Assembly (NCBI GenBank): GCA_030148905.1
Contig: JASBSO010000070.1
Location: forward strand, 1-40,747
DNA from: Kordiimonadaceae bacterium
GTDB taxonomy: Bacteria > Pseudomonadota > Alphaproteobacteria > Sphingomonadales > Kordiimonadaceae
DNA: 40,747 nt
Direction: 5' to 3'
Made by a program: the position numbers and the translations under genes. The stretch's first letter is position 1; each line of letters begins with the position of its first letter. The notes under the pieces were generated by a model, which was not told where the DNA came from, ran no database searches, and saw only the letters and a list, made by a program, of their open reading frames with translations. Positions 20,304 through 30,756 of the stretch are shown here, one piece after another.

Positions 20304-21341
20304 CTAGTAAATCAACTCGTCTTCGCCCTTATTATCGGACAGGACGATTTCGCCCGCATCGGCGAGGTCTTTGGCCTTATTAACCATGTCCATTTGCGCT
20401 TCATCAACATCTTTCAGCCGCACAGGGCCCATGGCTTCCATATCTTCGCGCAGGATTTTGGCCGCGCGTTCCGACATGTTGGAGAAAAACAGATCGCGCA
20501 GCGTATCGGACGCGCCCTTCATCGCCATCGCCAGCTTGTCCTTGTCGACATTGCGCAACAGGGTTTGTACGCCCTGCGGGTCAAGCTTGTTGAGGTCTTC
20601 AAAGGTGAACATCAGAGCGCGAATACGCTCGGCGCTGTCGCGGTTGCGGTCCTCAAGCGAACCAAGGAAGCGCGATTCCGTCGAGCGGTCGAGAAAGTTG
20701 AAGATATCCGCAATGGTTTCGTGGCTGTCCTTGCGCGATGTGCGGGCGAGGTTGTTCATAAACTCCACGCGCAGGGTTTGTTCAACCTTGTCGAGGATGT
20801 CTTTTTGCACGGCCTCCATACGCAGCATGCGCATGACCACTTCCATCGAAAAATCTTCGGGCAAGACCGACAGCACCCGCGCGGCGTGTTCGGGTTTGAT
20901 TTTTTGCAGCACCACCGCAACGGTTTGCGGATATTCGTTTTTGAGATAGCTGGCGAGCACCATCTCATTCACATTGCCCAGCTTGTCCCACATGGTGCGC
21001 CCGGCGGGTCCGCGAATTTCGTCCATGATCACGCCGACCTTGTCCGGCGGCAACAGCTTGCGCAATAGGCGTTCGGTGTTGTCATAGCTGCCGTTCAGGC
21101 TGCCAACCGACGATACGTTCGACGCAAATTCGACAAACAGTTCCTCCACAATGCCCGCCGACACCGGCCCCAGCATGGACATCTGGCTGGACAGCTCCTT
21201 AACCTCTTCCTCGCTCAGCAGATTCCAGATCTCGCGCCCGGCGTCGTCGCCGATTGCCAGCATGAAAGCGGCCGCCTTTTGCGCGCCGCTCATTTTGCTC
21301 AGATCGCCAGCAATGGTATTTGGAAGTGCTCCTTCATCCAT
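20304..21341 (-). CDS. fliG: Flagellar motor switch protein FliG
   Basis: [86 protein letters not shown]. Start at 21341 inferred to avoid overlap with fliF. Confidence 0.95.
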   Translation of the reverse strand: MDEGALPNTIAGDLSKMSGAQKAAAFMLAIGDDAGREIWNLLSEEEVKELSSQMSMLGPVSAGIVEELFVEFASNVSSVGSLNGSYDNTERLLRKLLPPDKVGVIMDEIRGPAGRTMWDKLGNVNEMVLASYLKNEYPQTVAVVLQKIKPEHAARVLSVLPEDFSMEVVMRMLRMEAVQKDILDKVEQTLRVEFMNNLARTSRKDSHETIADIFNFLDRSTESRFLGSLEDRNRDSAERIRALMFTFEDLNKLDPQGVQTLLRNVDKDKLAMAMKGASDTLRDLFFSNMSERAAKILREDMEAMGPVRLKDVDEAQMDMVNKAKDLADAGEIVLSDNKGEDELIY

Positions 21342-21346
21342 GACGC

Positions 21347-23044
21347 TTATGTCTCCGCATATAACCAACTCCGGACAATTTGTGCTGAGTCATCAGGGTT
21401 AGACTTAATCAATTCGGCAACCTTCTGCATAACCGAATCCTGAATACGGCCCTCCACCTGTGCCATGTCGATCCGACTATCGGTTTTCAGGCTAGTGGTA
21501 TCCAGCGCGCCTGTCATCCGCGATTGTCGCACCAGGTCTTGCGCGGCCTCGTCGCCGGCGGCGGCGCGGGCAATCAGGTCAGAGTCGATGGACGCAGGCC
21601 CGGTCAGGGCAGGGGCGGCTTCGGCCTGTTCCAGTTGCGGCTGTTCGGGCGGCGGCGCATCGGGGATCGCCTCGATCACCCGCACCACAATCGGTCGCAC
21701 CACAATCAACAGGAACAGCACCAGCACAATAAACGCTCCGCCATTGCGCACCAGCGCCAGCAGCGAGTCCGTGTCCAGGCCCAGGATGTTGAACTCGGTC
21801 GGCGCCTCACCAATGGGGTCAGGGTCGGCAAAGCGCAGCGACTGCACCGTCACCACATCGCCGCGGTCGGCATCGAAGGGAATGGCGCTTTCCACCAGCG
21901 ACTGCAGCGCTTGTAGTTCTTGCGGGCTGCGGTCCTGATAGTCGGTAGTGCTGCCTTCCTCGTCAAAGGTCCGAATGCCGTCCACCAGCACCGATACGCG
22001 AATTTGGGTCACCTCGCCCGGCTCGGTCACGGTGACCGTTTCGGTTTTTGAATTTTCAAAATTGGTGCGTTCTTCGGTTTTGGTCTCGAGGCTGCTGTCG
22101 CCGCCGCCGGCCGGGTTGGCCGTGGGCACATTGTTGGACACCGACACCGTGTCAATCGAGCCGTCGCTTTCCTGCGCCTGTTCTTCGATGGTGGTGGACG
22201 ACAGCACCACTTGGGTGTCGGGGTCAAACTCGACCTGGCTGGTGGTGGTACGGCTGCGGTTCATGCTGACCGCCACCTCGGCGCGCACCGCGCCAACCCC
22301 CACCCGGCTGGCCAGCAGGTTTTCAATCCGGTCGCGGAACAATTGCTCGCGGGCAAGCTGGGCCTGCTCCAGCGTCGAGGCCGCCCCTTGCGCTGACGAC
22401 GGGCGCCCGTCGCTCAGAAGGCGGCCCGAAGTGTCGGAAATCGCGACCCGGTCCGCCGACAGGCCAGGCACGGCCGCCGCCACCAACGCCTGAATGGCTT
22501 CGGCCTGACGCGGGCCAAGCCCGCCCGCACCAGTGCGGATCAAGATTGACGCCTTCGGCTCGGACGCCTCACGCTGAAAGGGGCGGCGCTCGGGCATGAC
22601 GATATGCACGCGCGCATCGGTCACCGAGCGAATTTCGCGGATGGTGCGCGACAGTTCGCCCTCGATCGCGCGCACCAGATTGACGTTCAATTCAAAGGTT
22701 GTGCGCCCGAAGGACGAATCGCGGTCAAAAATTTCCTTGCCGATCACGCCGCCGCCAAGGCCTTGCCCTGCCAGTTGCAGGCGCAGGCGCGCCACGTCGT
22801 TCGCCGGTACACGGATGATCGAGCCACCCGCATCAAGCTGGTAATCGGCGCCCTGTTGATCCAGCGCGCTAACAATTTCTGCGGCTTCCTGCTGTTCGAG
22901 GCCCGAATACAGCACGTCGTAGCTACCGCCACCGGCCCCGTTGATCAGGAAGGTCAAGATGATAAAAAAGATAACGCCGACAACGGCCAAAAGCACCAGT
23001 CGACCCGTCCCGATATTCTTTAAAAATAATGCAAACTGTTCCAT
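21347..23044 (-). CDS. fliF: Flagellar MS-ring protein FliF
   Basis: [55 protein letters not shown] segment near C-terminus. Confidence 0.96.
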   Translation of the reverse strand: MEQFALFLKNIGTGRLVLLAVVGVIFFIILTFLINGAGGGSYDVLYSGLEQQEAAEIVSALDQQGADYQLDAGGSIIRVPANDVARLRLQLAGQGLGGGVIGKEIFDRDSSFGRTTFELNVNLVRAIEGELSRTIREIRSVTDARVHIVMPERRPFQREASEPKASILIRTGAGGLGPRQAEAIQALVAAAVPGLSADRVAISDTSGRLLSDGRPSSAQGAASTLEQAQLAREQLFRDRIENLLASRVGVGAVRAEVAVSMNRSRTTTSQVEFDPDTQVVLSSTTIEEQAQESDGSIDTVSVSNNVPTANPAGGGDSSLETKTEERTNFENSKTETVTVTEPGEVTQIRVSVLVDGIRTFDEEGSTTDYQDRSPQELQALQSLVESAIPFDADRGDVVTVQSLRFADPDPIGEAPTEFNILGLDTDSLLALVRNGGAFIVLVLFLLIVVRPIVVRVIEAIPDAPPPEQPQLEQAEAAPALTGPASIDSDLIARAAAGDEAAQDLVRQSRMTGALDTTSLKTDSRIDMAQVEGRIQDSVMQKVAELIKSNPDDSAQIVRSWLYAET

Positions 23045-23240
23045 CGGTCCTGTCTAACGCTCTCTGTTACGAATGCCATAATAGTGCGCGATGAAGGCCG
23101 TTTGCAAAAATTCCTTCCCGAAATTTTAGGCAAATTTTGCCGAAAAACTCTACGAAAAAGACGACTTGACCCGACACTTTCATCCCCAATGACGTAGCAC
23201 CAAGACAGTAATATAGATTGATTTCCTTGCAAAACAGTAA

Positions 23241-23270
23241 ATACCGGCCCGCAAAGCTGCGAGCCGGTAT
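23241..23270 (-). terminator. Probable intrinsic terminator of the flgE transcript
   Basis: On the minus strand: ATACCGGCTCGCA-GCTT-TGCGGGCCGGTAT (13-bp stem with one G-T wobble) followed by TTACTGTTTT; lies just after the flgE stop at 23302. Confidence 0.65.
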
Positions 23271-23301
23271 CCGAGGGCAAAATGAGTTGTCTTAACCGCG
23301 T

Positions 23302-24696
23302 TTAGATCGAGTTCAACTCGGCAAGAATTTCATCGGAGGTGGTGATGATCCGGGTTGAGGCCGAGAAGGCCCGCTGAATACGGATGAGTTCGGAAAACTC
23401 ATTGGCCAGATCAACGGTGGACAGCTCCAAGGCGTTCGGTGCCACCGAACCCGCACCGCCTTCACCCGGCTCCTGCAGGGCCTGAAGGCCCGACAGGCTG
23501 GAGAGGCCAAAGGCGTTGCCCTGCAGGCGCTGCAGGCCGTCCGGGTTCGGGAAGGTGGCGATGGGCAGGCGGAACGGCGTCACCGACAGGCCGTTGTCAA
23601 ACAGCGCGGTCACATCGCCGTTCTCACCGATTGACACCCCGGCGACATTGCCGAACAGCGCCCCGTCAACCGCCGAACTGATCAGCGCGGAGGGGCTGTC
23701 GAACTGCGACACGCCGTCTGCCTGGCCATCCGTGCCAAAATCGAAGGTGATGTTGCCGGGTGCGCGGCTGGCGGGACCCGTGTTGTTATAAGCGAAGGTG
23801 AGTGGGCTGACAGCACCTGTCGTATCATCCAGCAGGTCTGGACCAGTTGTTGTGACGGCTGCGGTAGCCGCATCAACGGCAAATAGTGAAGAGCCAGGCA
23901 GATCGATTGTTCCATCGGTGTTGAAATTCAATGTCCCAACCCCGACCACGCCCGGTGCGTTGGCGGGAGAATCCACCTGCGCAGGATCAGCGAAGGAGAT
24001 CTCATAAGAAAATTCGCTCGTGCCGGTCCGCAGGAAGCTGATGGTCAGGGTTTGCCCACCACCCAAGCTGTCAAAAACTTGGATGTTGGTTTCAAAATCC
24101 GGGGCCGTAGGCGTGGCAGAATTCAAGTCACCAAAAGCATAGCCCGTGGTAATCGGCGTGCTGGCCTGCAGGTTGAGGCGCAGCGCCGCATTTTGCGTTG
24201 CTTCACCAAACCCGTTGAGGTTCGAGATGTTGATCGGCTGCAACAGGCTCAAATCCTGGGTATTGGCCGGGACATTGCCCTGCGAGTCCAGCGGATAGCC
24301 CAATAGCGACAGACCCGCCGTGTTGCGCAAAAAGCCCTCAGAGTCAGGCGTGAAGCTGCCTGCGCGGGTGAAGACGGTTTGCGAGTTGGTAAAATCTTCG
24401 GGGTCGTTGCCGAGGCGCACCACGAAAAAGCCCGCGCCGTCCACCGCAAGGTCGGTCGCCGAGCCCGAGGGCTGCAGCAGGCCCTGCTGCGAGACCAGTG
24501 TCGAGGTCTGCGAAATCACACCGCCGGGCGAAAAGCTGGAAATCGCAGCGGTTTCGGTCACCAGGGTCGAGAAGTTGGACCGCGACTCCTTAAAGCCAAC
24601 GGTGTTCACATTGGTAATATTGTCGGCGATAACCCCAACGCCTTCGGTGAAGGCTTGCAGGCCGGATACGCCAGCCGAAAGAGCAGCAAAAGCCAT
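23302..24696 (-). CDS. flgE: Flagellar hook protein FlgE
   Basis: MAFAALSAGVSGLQAFTEGVGVIADNITNVNTVGFKESRSNF N-terminus, AVDGAGFFVV, C-terminal helix VDLANEFSELIRIQRAFSASTRIITTSDEILAELNSI. Confidence 0.95.
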   Translation of the reverse strand: MAFAALSAGVSGLQAFTEGVGVIADNITNVNTVGFKESRSNFSTLVTETAAISSFSPGGVISQTSTLVSQQGLLQPSGSATDLAVDGAGFFVVRLGNDPEDFTNSQTVFTRAGSFTPDSEGFLRNTAGLSLLGYPLDSQGNVPANTQDLSLLQPINISNLNGFGEATQNAALRLNLQASTPITTGYAFGDLNSATPTAPDFETNIQVFDSLGGGQTLTISFLRTGTSEFSYEISFADPAQVDSPANAPGVVGVGTLNFNTDGTIDLPGSSLFAVDAATAAVTTTGPDLLDDTTGAVSPLTFAYNNTGPASRAPGNITFDFGTDGQADGVSQFDSPSALISSAVDGALFGNVAGVSIGENGDVTALFDNGLSVTPFRLPIATFPNPDGLQRLQGNAFGLSSLSGLQALQEPGEGGAGSVAPNALELSTVDLANEFSELIRIQRAFSASTRIITTSDEILAELNSI

Positions 24697-24846
24697 TGTT
24701 ATTCTCCTAATCGTTACTCATTTTGCCAGTTTTGCTATTGCTCAACATTCTGCTGTTTGGCGGGGCCGGACATCCGGTGATCTCGCCGTTAAAGTCGACC
24801 ATTGTGCCGACCGTCTTCAAACGGCCCCGAGGGGCCAAAGCCTTGG

Positions 24847-25527
24847 TCAGAGGCGAGCGCCGCCCGCCACCAACCGAAGAAGTTCATCCTGCGTGACAAT
24901 CTGCGCACCCACCGTCAAAATCGGTGTATCGGTGCTGGTGTCGATGCTGGAAATTTCGTCTTGTACAAAGGTCTGGCTGCCAAGCGCCGCGCCGTCGCGC
25001 GAGGCGTTGACCGTCAGGCTGTAAATGCCGTTTGGCAGGACGTTACCAAGGCCGTCTGTGCCGTCCCAGATAAACTCCTGCGTGCCGCTGATCAGCTGGC
25101 CGGGGCCCTGAAACACGATCTGACCACCGGCATCGCGCACCTGGAACTGCACGGCGTCGGGCGCTTCGGCGAAGTCGACTTCAAAGCGCACCCCATTGCC
25201 CTCGTGCGTGCCCACATTGCCTTCAACCAGACCTTCTTGGCCCAAAAGGCCCGCAAGGCCGTTCAAATTGTCTTGCCCGACGATATCCAGCAGCGATTCC
25301 AGATTGGAATTGGTCTGAATTTGCTGCTCAACCCCGGTGAAGTTCACCAACTGATTGGTAAATTCGTTGCTGTCCAGCGGGTCAAGCGGGTCCTGATTTT
25401 GCAGCTGCGTCGTCAGCAGGGTCAAAAAGGTGGTGAAGTCGTCCGCCAAGGACGCCGCCGAGGCCTGACTAGCCGAGGGCGCACTGGCTGCCGATGATGC
25501 GGCTACGGAGGATAGGGAGTCGACCAT
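24847..25527 (-). CDS. flgD: Flagellar hook capping protein FlgD
   Basis: DDFTTFLTLLTTQLQNQDPLDPLDSNEFTNQLVNFTGVEQQIQTNSNLESLL is the FlgD N-terminal signature. Confidence 0.95.
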   Translation of the reverse strand: MVDSLSSVAASSAASAPSASQASAASLADDFTTFLTLLTTQLQNQDPLDPLDSNEFTNQLVNFTGVEQQIQTNSNLESLLDIVGQDNLNGLAGLLGQEGLVEGNVGTHEGNGVRFEVDFAEAPDAVQFQVRDAGGQIVFQGPGQLISGTQEFIWDGTDGLGNVLPNGIYSLTVNASRDGAALGSQTFVQDEISSIDTSTDTPILTVGAQIVTQDELLRLVAGGARL

Positions 25528-25536
25528 AATTGTCTC

Positions 25537-27483
25537 CTAAACGCGAATATCGATGCCGCGGCTCAGGTCAACCTGACCCAAAATTGCTGCGATATCGCTG
25601 TCGATGTCGGCGTCGCCCTCTGCAAGGGGTCGCCGTTCAAATTCGGAAAGCAGGTCGCCGTCCAGTCCGTCTTGCTCGGCGCGCAGCTGGTCTTCCAGCA
25701 GCGCGTCGGCAAAGGCGCGGCCTGCGCTTTGTTGTCCGTCGTCGTCCAACTGATAGTCGATGGCATCGCTGTCGACGCTATGCCCGCCTTCCGACAGGGC
25801 CTTTTCAAGCGCCTTTTGGTCGCGCTGCAACAGGTTCAGTGTGTCCTGATTGTCGGCAAAGACCGACGCCTGCAGGCTGCCATCGTTCAGGAAGTTTAGC
25901 CGCACGGTCACCCGGCCCAATTCGGGCGGATCAAGGCGCACGGTAAATTCGTTGCTGCCCTGGCGCACCGCCTGGCCGATTTGCACTTTCACCTGACGCA
26001 CGGCCTGCTGGCCAACAGCAGGATTGGGGGCGCCGCTGAAAAAGGGTGCGATATTGTCCAGTGCCCGTTCGGCGCCGGGGGTAAAGACGCCCGCCGCCAG
26101 CGGATCGGCATGCCCGGTGCGGAAGGCCAGTTGTTCAAGCGACTGCGCAGACTGCCCCTGCGTGCCGGATGGCGTGCTTTTGGCCTGCGCCTTGGCTTGT
26201 GCCAGCGCCTGGGCTTGCTGGTCCACCTGTGTGGGGGGCGCGGTCTCTGCGTCGGCTGCCGCCGTTTGTGCCGCAGCAGTGTGCAATGGGGCGGTCGGGT
26301 CGGCAAAAGCCTGTTGCGCGGTTGCTGCCGGGGCTTGCGCGGTCGGCGCAGAGGCAGGCGGCGTGGCAGCCGCCGTCTGCTGCGCTGAGCTTTGCGCCGC
26401 GGTACCGGTTGCGGAGCTGCTGTCAAATGGCGTTTGACCCGCAGAGTTGCCGTTTGTCTTTGGCGTTTGCTGCGCGTTGGCGTTCGCAGTCAGGGCCGGA
26501 TTTTGCGCGGCTTGGTTCAGGACAAGCGGCTGACCATCCTGCGGCGCTGATTGAAGCGCTGCATCCGCTGCTTGCGTTTGACTTTGGGGCGCAGCTACGG
26601 CTGCACCCGCACCACTTTCAAGCGATGTGGGTGTTTGTGCAGTCTGCTCGGTCCCGTTGGAGGCCGGTGCCGTTTGCGGCTGACTGAATGTGCGGCTGTC
26701 GGCATTGGCACCGGCGGCGGCCAGGTCTGCGTCAGACAACGGAGCAATGCTGTTTTCTACCGCAACACTATCGCGTGGAGCGCCCGCAGCGGCACTTTGG
26801 ACAGTTTGAACGGCTGGCGGTGACACATCGCTGCTGATGGTCGCAGTTGCGGACTGCCCCGTTTGTGCGAAGACCGATTGCTCAGCCCCGCCAGCGCCGC
26901 CTTGGGCAGGCAATAGCGGGTTCGTAGGCTCAGCTTGTGCGGCGCGCAGGCTGGCGGCTTCGGCTGATAATATTTCAAAACTGCTGGACTTGCTTATCTC
27001 TGCACCAGGCGCGGCGATTGGCGCACCAGCAACCGGATGTGCGGCGGGTTGCGCCGCACCGGTGGCCACATCCACAGCATAGGGATTGCTGATCAGCGAC
27101 AGGATGGACGGCGCGGCGGACGTGCCAGCACTGCCGGGTGCGGCCTCTGCGCCCGTCGTGATGAGCGGTGCGTCAGTGTCGGCACTCAGGTCAACAGCAA
27201 AGCTGGACGGCGCAACAAAACTGGCATCCACCGGTCCGGTTTCGGGGATGGTGGCAAGGACGGCTTCGATGGCCTCGGTCGACAGCCCGTCATCGAGTGC
27301 AAGCGCATCTGCGCCTGTCAGTCCCTCAAGCTCCGCCTGAAAGAGGCCAGGCGCGCCGGACGGGTCGGCGCTGAGGGGTGCTTGTGTGCCTGCAATGTCA
27401 AAAAGCGCATTAAGCAGAAAATCCGCGTTGACGTTCACAACTGTTAAACCTTGATTGGCGTCTAGGCGTTCTGCCGCTTCCAT
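25537..27483 (-). CDS. fliK: Flagellar hook-length control protein FliK
   Basis: Ala/Gln-rich body and C-terminal VRLDPPELGRVTVRLNFLNDGSLQASVFADNQDTLNLLQRDQKALEKALSEGG (hook-length-control domain). Confidence 0.9.
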   Translation of the reverse strand: MEAAERLDANQGLTVVNVNADFLLNALFDIAGTQAPLSADPSGAPGLFQAELEGLTGADALALDDGLSTEAIEAVLATIPETGPVDASFVAPSSFAVDLSADTDAPLITTGAEAAPGSAGTSAAPSILSLISNPYAVDVATGAAQPAAHPVAGAPIAAPGAEISKSSSFEILSAEAASLRAAQAEPTNPLLPAQGGAGGAEQSVFAQTGQSATATISSDVSPPAVQTVQSAAAGAPRDSVAVENSIAPLSDADLAAAGANADSRTFSQPQTAPASNGTEQTAQTPTSLESGAGAAVAAPQSQTQAADAALQSAPQDGQPLVLNQAAQNPALTANANAQQTPKTNGNSAGQTPFDSSSATGTAAQSSAQQTAAATPPASAPTAQAPAATAQQAFADPTAPLHTAAAQTAAADAETAPPTQVDQQAQALAQAKAQAKSTPSGTQGQSAQSLEQLAFRTGHADPLAAGVFTPGAERALDNIAPFFSGAPNPAVGQQAVRQVKVQIGQAVRQGSNEFTVRLDPPELGRVTVRLNFLNDGSLQASVFADNQDTLNLLQRDQKALEKALSEGGHSVDSDAIDYQLDDDGQQSAGRAFADALLEDQLRAEQDGLDGDLLSEFERRPLAEGDADIDSDIAAILGQVDLSRGIDIRV

Positions 27484-27688
27484 TCGGCCCTACATAAGCA
27501 AAGCCGATGCCAAACAGGCAGAATGAGAGATTTCCTTGTGTTTTCGCCGCAATGCTGAGGGGGTCGGTGCACCCGCGGGTCAAGACTGCCCGGCAAGAGT
27601 CGTCCTATGCCGGGTTGTGCGTTGCCCGTCTCTTGTTTGCTGGGCCCCAAAGCCTTATATGTGGCCGCGCAGCGAAGAAAGCAGAGCA

Positions 27689-28822
27689 ATGAACAGCCTA
27701 GGATTTGACCGAGACCCCAAAGATACCCGCGTCGTTGTTGCGATGTCGGGCGGCGTGGACAGCAGTGCCACGGCGGCCTTGCTGGCGTCCGAGGGCTATG
27801 ACGTGGTGGGCATCACGCTGCAGCTTTATGACCACGGCGTCGCCGTGCAGAAAAAGGGTGCGTGCTGCGCGGGGCAGGATATTCACGATGCGCGCCGGGT
27901 GGCCGAAGACATCGGTATCCCGCATTATGTGCTGGATTATGAAAGCCGCTTCCGCGATCAGGTGATGGAAGACTTTGCCGACAGTTATCTGCGCGGCGAA
28001 ACGCCGGTGCCCTGTATCCGCTGTAATCAGACGGTGAAGTTTAAAGACCTGCTGGATACCGCCAAAGACCTGGGCGCCGACTGTATGGCCACAGGCCATT
28101 ATATTCAGCGCTTTGTCTCAGATGCGGGCAAGGCCGAACTGCACAAGGCGGTCGATCAGGGCCGCGACCAAAGCTATTTTCTCTTCACCACCACGCAGGA
28201 ACAGCTGGATTTTCTGCGCTTTCCGCTCGGAGGGCTGGAAAAGCCCGAGGTGCGGGCGCTGGCCGAGCGCTTTGGCCTGGAGGTCGCCGATAAGCCCGAC
28301 AGCCAGGACATCTGTTTTGTGCCCGAAGGCCGCTACACCAGCGTCATCGAGCGCCTGCGCCCCGGCGCCATGGAGCCCGGCGACATTGTTGACCTTGACG
28401 GCAATGTCTTAGGCGAGCACCGCGGCATTGTGCGTTATACCATCGGCCAGCGGCGCGGCATTGGCGTTGGCGGGCAGGACGACCCTTTATATGTCGTCAA
28501 GCTCGACCCGGCGCAAAAGCGTGTGATTGTCGGCCCCAAGGCGGCGCTCGATTGCGCGGCGATTGAGGTGAAGGAGCTCAACTGGCTCGGCGAAGATATC
28601 CCTGATGCGGGCCTTGATGTGGACGTGAAAATCCGCTCAACCCGCCCGCCGGTGGCTGCCACGCTGACGCGCACCGGTACAGACACCGGCACTGTGACCT
28701 TCAAAGACGGCGAAAGCGGTGTGTCGCCGGGACAAGCGGCGGTGTTTTATGACGGCACGCGCGTGCTGGGCGGCAGCTGGATCACCCGCGCCGTCGCCGC
28801 CGATCCTCGACTGGCGGCATAG
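27689..28822 (+). CDS. mnmA: tRNA-specific 2-thiouridylase MnmA
   Basis: [95 protein letters not shown]. Start at 27689 inferred. Confidence 0.96.
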   Translation: MNSLGFDRDPKDTRVVVAMSGGVDSSATAALLASEGYDVVGITLQLYDHGVAVQKKGACCAGQDIHDARRVAEDIGIPHYVLDYESRFRDQVMEDFADSYLRGETPVPCIRCNQTVKFKDLLDTAKDLGADCMATGHYIQRFVSDAGKAELHKAVDQGRDQSYFLFTTTQEQLDFLRFPLGGLEKPEVRALAERFGLEVADKPDSQDICFVPEGRYTSVIERLRPGAMEPGDIVDLDGNVLGEHRGIVRYTIGQRRGIGVGGQDDPLYVVKLDPAQKRVIVGPKAALDCAAIEVKELNWLGEDIPDAGLDVDVKIRSTRPPVAATLTRTGTDTGTVTFKDGESGVSPGQAAVFYDGTRVLGGSWITRAVAADPRLAA

Positions 28823-28850
28823 GCGAAAGCGCGGCGATACAGGCGACTGT

Positions 28851-29153
28851 TCAGCCCAGCGGGCTTTCGGTGCCGCCTTCGATTTTCTTGATCGCCGAGG
28901 ACAGGATCTTCATACCGGCAAGCGCGGCGCGAAATTCACCCATATGCGGGGTTTGCGCGTGGGCAGCGAGCGCGGCCATGCTTTCCCATTCTTCATACAC
29001 GCGGAACCGGCCCGGCACCTCCACATCTTCATAAAAGGCATAGGTGATGCAGCCGTCCTCGTCCCGCGTGGCTTCGGCCATTTTGGCGGCGGCGATTTTG
29101 GCCGCGTCGCGGTCAGCGGGGTCAATCTCAATAATTCCAGTCACAACGAGCAT
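28851..29153 (-). CDS. Antibiotic biosynthesis monooxygenase (ABM/YgiN-type) domain protein
   Basis: MLVVTGIIEIDPADRDA...ATRDEDGCITYAFYEDVEVPGRFRVYEEWESMAALAAHAQTPHM; Met at 29153 preferred. Confidence 0.85.
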   Translation of the reverse strand: MLVVTGIIEIDPADRDAAKIAAAKMAEATRDEDGCITYAFYEDVEVPGRFRVYEEWESMAALAAHAQTPHMGEFRAALAGMKILSSAIKKIEGGTESPLG

Positions 29154-29196
29154 GGATATATCCTTTTCTGGGAGGCAGTTTTTTGGGAGGCGGCGC

Positions 29197-30756
29197 TTAA
29201 GGCCGGGAATTGGGCACATCAAAGCCTGCCGCGCGCATCACTTCAAGGCCAAAATCTTCAGCGCGGGCGGTGGCGGGCATGGACATCGCGGCGCGGTCGC
29301 TGCGTGCCAGCAGCCAATCCACCCGCCGGTCGTCAAAGCCAAGCCGGTCAAACAGCGCCCCGTGCGCGGGCATATGGTCACCGTACAAGCCCAGGACGCG
29401 GGTGCGCGCACCCGAGGCCGACAACAGCCTGTCGGTAAGCGCAAGAAGGTTTTGCATATGCTGGCGAAACAGGGCGAAGGCGAGGTCGCCGGTTGGCTCT
29501 GCGGCAAGCAGGGCCGCTTCATCCGCATAGCCCTTCAGCCGCCCGGCATCCCAGGGGCCGTGGCTTTCCATCGTAATCAGGTGCAGAAACAGCGGCGTGT
29601 CGCTGTCGGCCATCAGGGCCTCGGCCATGTCGGCGAGCGCGGTGTCGGCAATATAAGGCCCAAAGCGCTCGGCACCGGCAAAATCGCGCGCCGAGAGAAA
29701 CCGGTCAAAGCCCAGATTGCGCATGGCGGCATCGCGGCGGAAAAAGCCCGGCTTGGCCGGGTGCAGGCACAGCGTCGCGTACCCCGCCGCCTTGGCCGCG
29801 CGGGCGAGCGACCAGATGTCCATTTTGCTGGCGGCTGCCTGATAGGGGTTGAGGCTGGCGGTCCCATATGCGCCGCGGTCGATGCCGGTGAGGACCGCCA
29901 TTTCGGTCTGCATGGTATAGGCCCCCCACGCCGGCACATCCAGCAGGCCCGCCGCCGCGCTGTGTTTGGCTTTCAGGGCTTCATAGGCCTGCCAGGGGGC
30001 AGGTTTGTTCAGCGCCAGCGTGTCGGCGCGCGCAAGGTCGAAAAAGCTTTCGCCTTGCACCAGCAGAATATGCGGTTTTTCGGCCTTTGGCGGGGCCATG
30101 GGTTTGGGCGCTGCCGCCACCGCGGCCTTGACGGGTGCTGTGTCGCGCAACATCAGCCGGTGCAAAACAAAGCTGCCAAAGAGGCCGTAACGCGCCATGT
30201 CGGCATCGGCGTCGCCCACTAGACGGTAATTGGTTTTTCGACGCTCGCGGAAGATCAGCCCGCCCACAGCCATAATCAGGGCATAGGCCGTCAACCAGAC
30301 CACCAGCCCCGCCGCCCATGTGGCGAGCGCCAGGTCGGGCATCGCGATCAGCAATAATGGCTGGTCAATCATGATCAAAGCCGCCAACACGCCAAACGCC
30401 AGCAACGCAACACAAACGCTGCGGGCGATGCCCACATGGACGAAATAAAAATCGGGATAGAGCAGCATATGCCGCAAGTTTTCCGTGTCCTGGGCCGCCA
30501 ACCCCATGCGCAATACGCGCAGCTTGGCATTGTTGGCGATCACCAAAAATGCATAGCCGCCGATATTGAGCGCCGTCGCCGCCAGCGGAAAGGGGATCAG
30601 CGTCAGGGTGAACCAGCCGCTCATCATGCCCGTGGCGGCAAGCAGGATATAGGCGCCAAAGCGCAGCCGCTTGGGGTGGTCAGGGTGTGTGCGGGCAAAG
30701 GCCTCGGCGACAAACGGGGTGAGGACCGACAGCAGCACATACAGGCTTATGGGCAT
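29197..30756 (-). CDS. LTA-synthase/sulfatase-family membrane protein
   Basis: N-terminal TM segments, then KPHILLVQGESFFDLARAD, AYTMQTEMAVLTG, LYGDHMPAHG, typical of LTA-synthase/phosphoglycerol-transferase-like sulfatase fold. Start MPISLYV at 30756. Confidence 0.75.
   Translation of the reverse strand: MPISLYVLLSVLTPFVAEAFARTHPDHPKRLRFGAYILLAATGMMSGWFTLTLIPFPLAATALNIGGYAFLVIANNAKLRVLRMGLAAQDTENLRHMLLYPDFYFVHVGIARSVCVALLAFGVLAALIMIDQPLLLIAMPDLALATWAAGLVVWLTAYALIMAVGGLIFRERRKTNYRLVGDADADMARYGLFGSFVLHRLMLRDTAPVKAAVAAAPKPMAPPKAEKPHILLVQGESFFDLARADTLALNKPAPWQAYEALKAKHSAAAGLLDVPAWGAYTMQTEMAVLTGIDRGAYGTASLNPYQAAASKMDIWSLARAAKAAGYATLCLHPAKPGFFRRDAAMRNLGFDRFLSARDFAGAERFGPYIADTALADMAEALMADSDTPLFLHLITMESHGPWDAGRLKGYADEAALLAAEPTGDLAFALFRQHMQNLLALTDRLLSASGARTRVLGLYGDHMPAHGALFDRLGFDDRRVDWLLARSDRAAMSMPATARAEDFGLEVMRAAGFDVPNSRP

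Noticed and set aside
29044-30222. 392-aa plus-strand ORF opposite the LTA-synthase-like gene
   Set aside because: Shadow ORF with Arg/Gly/His-rich sequence; the minus strand has a recognisable family.
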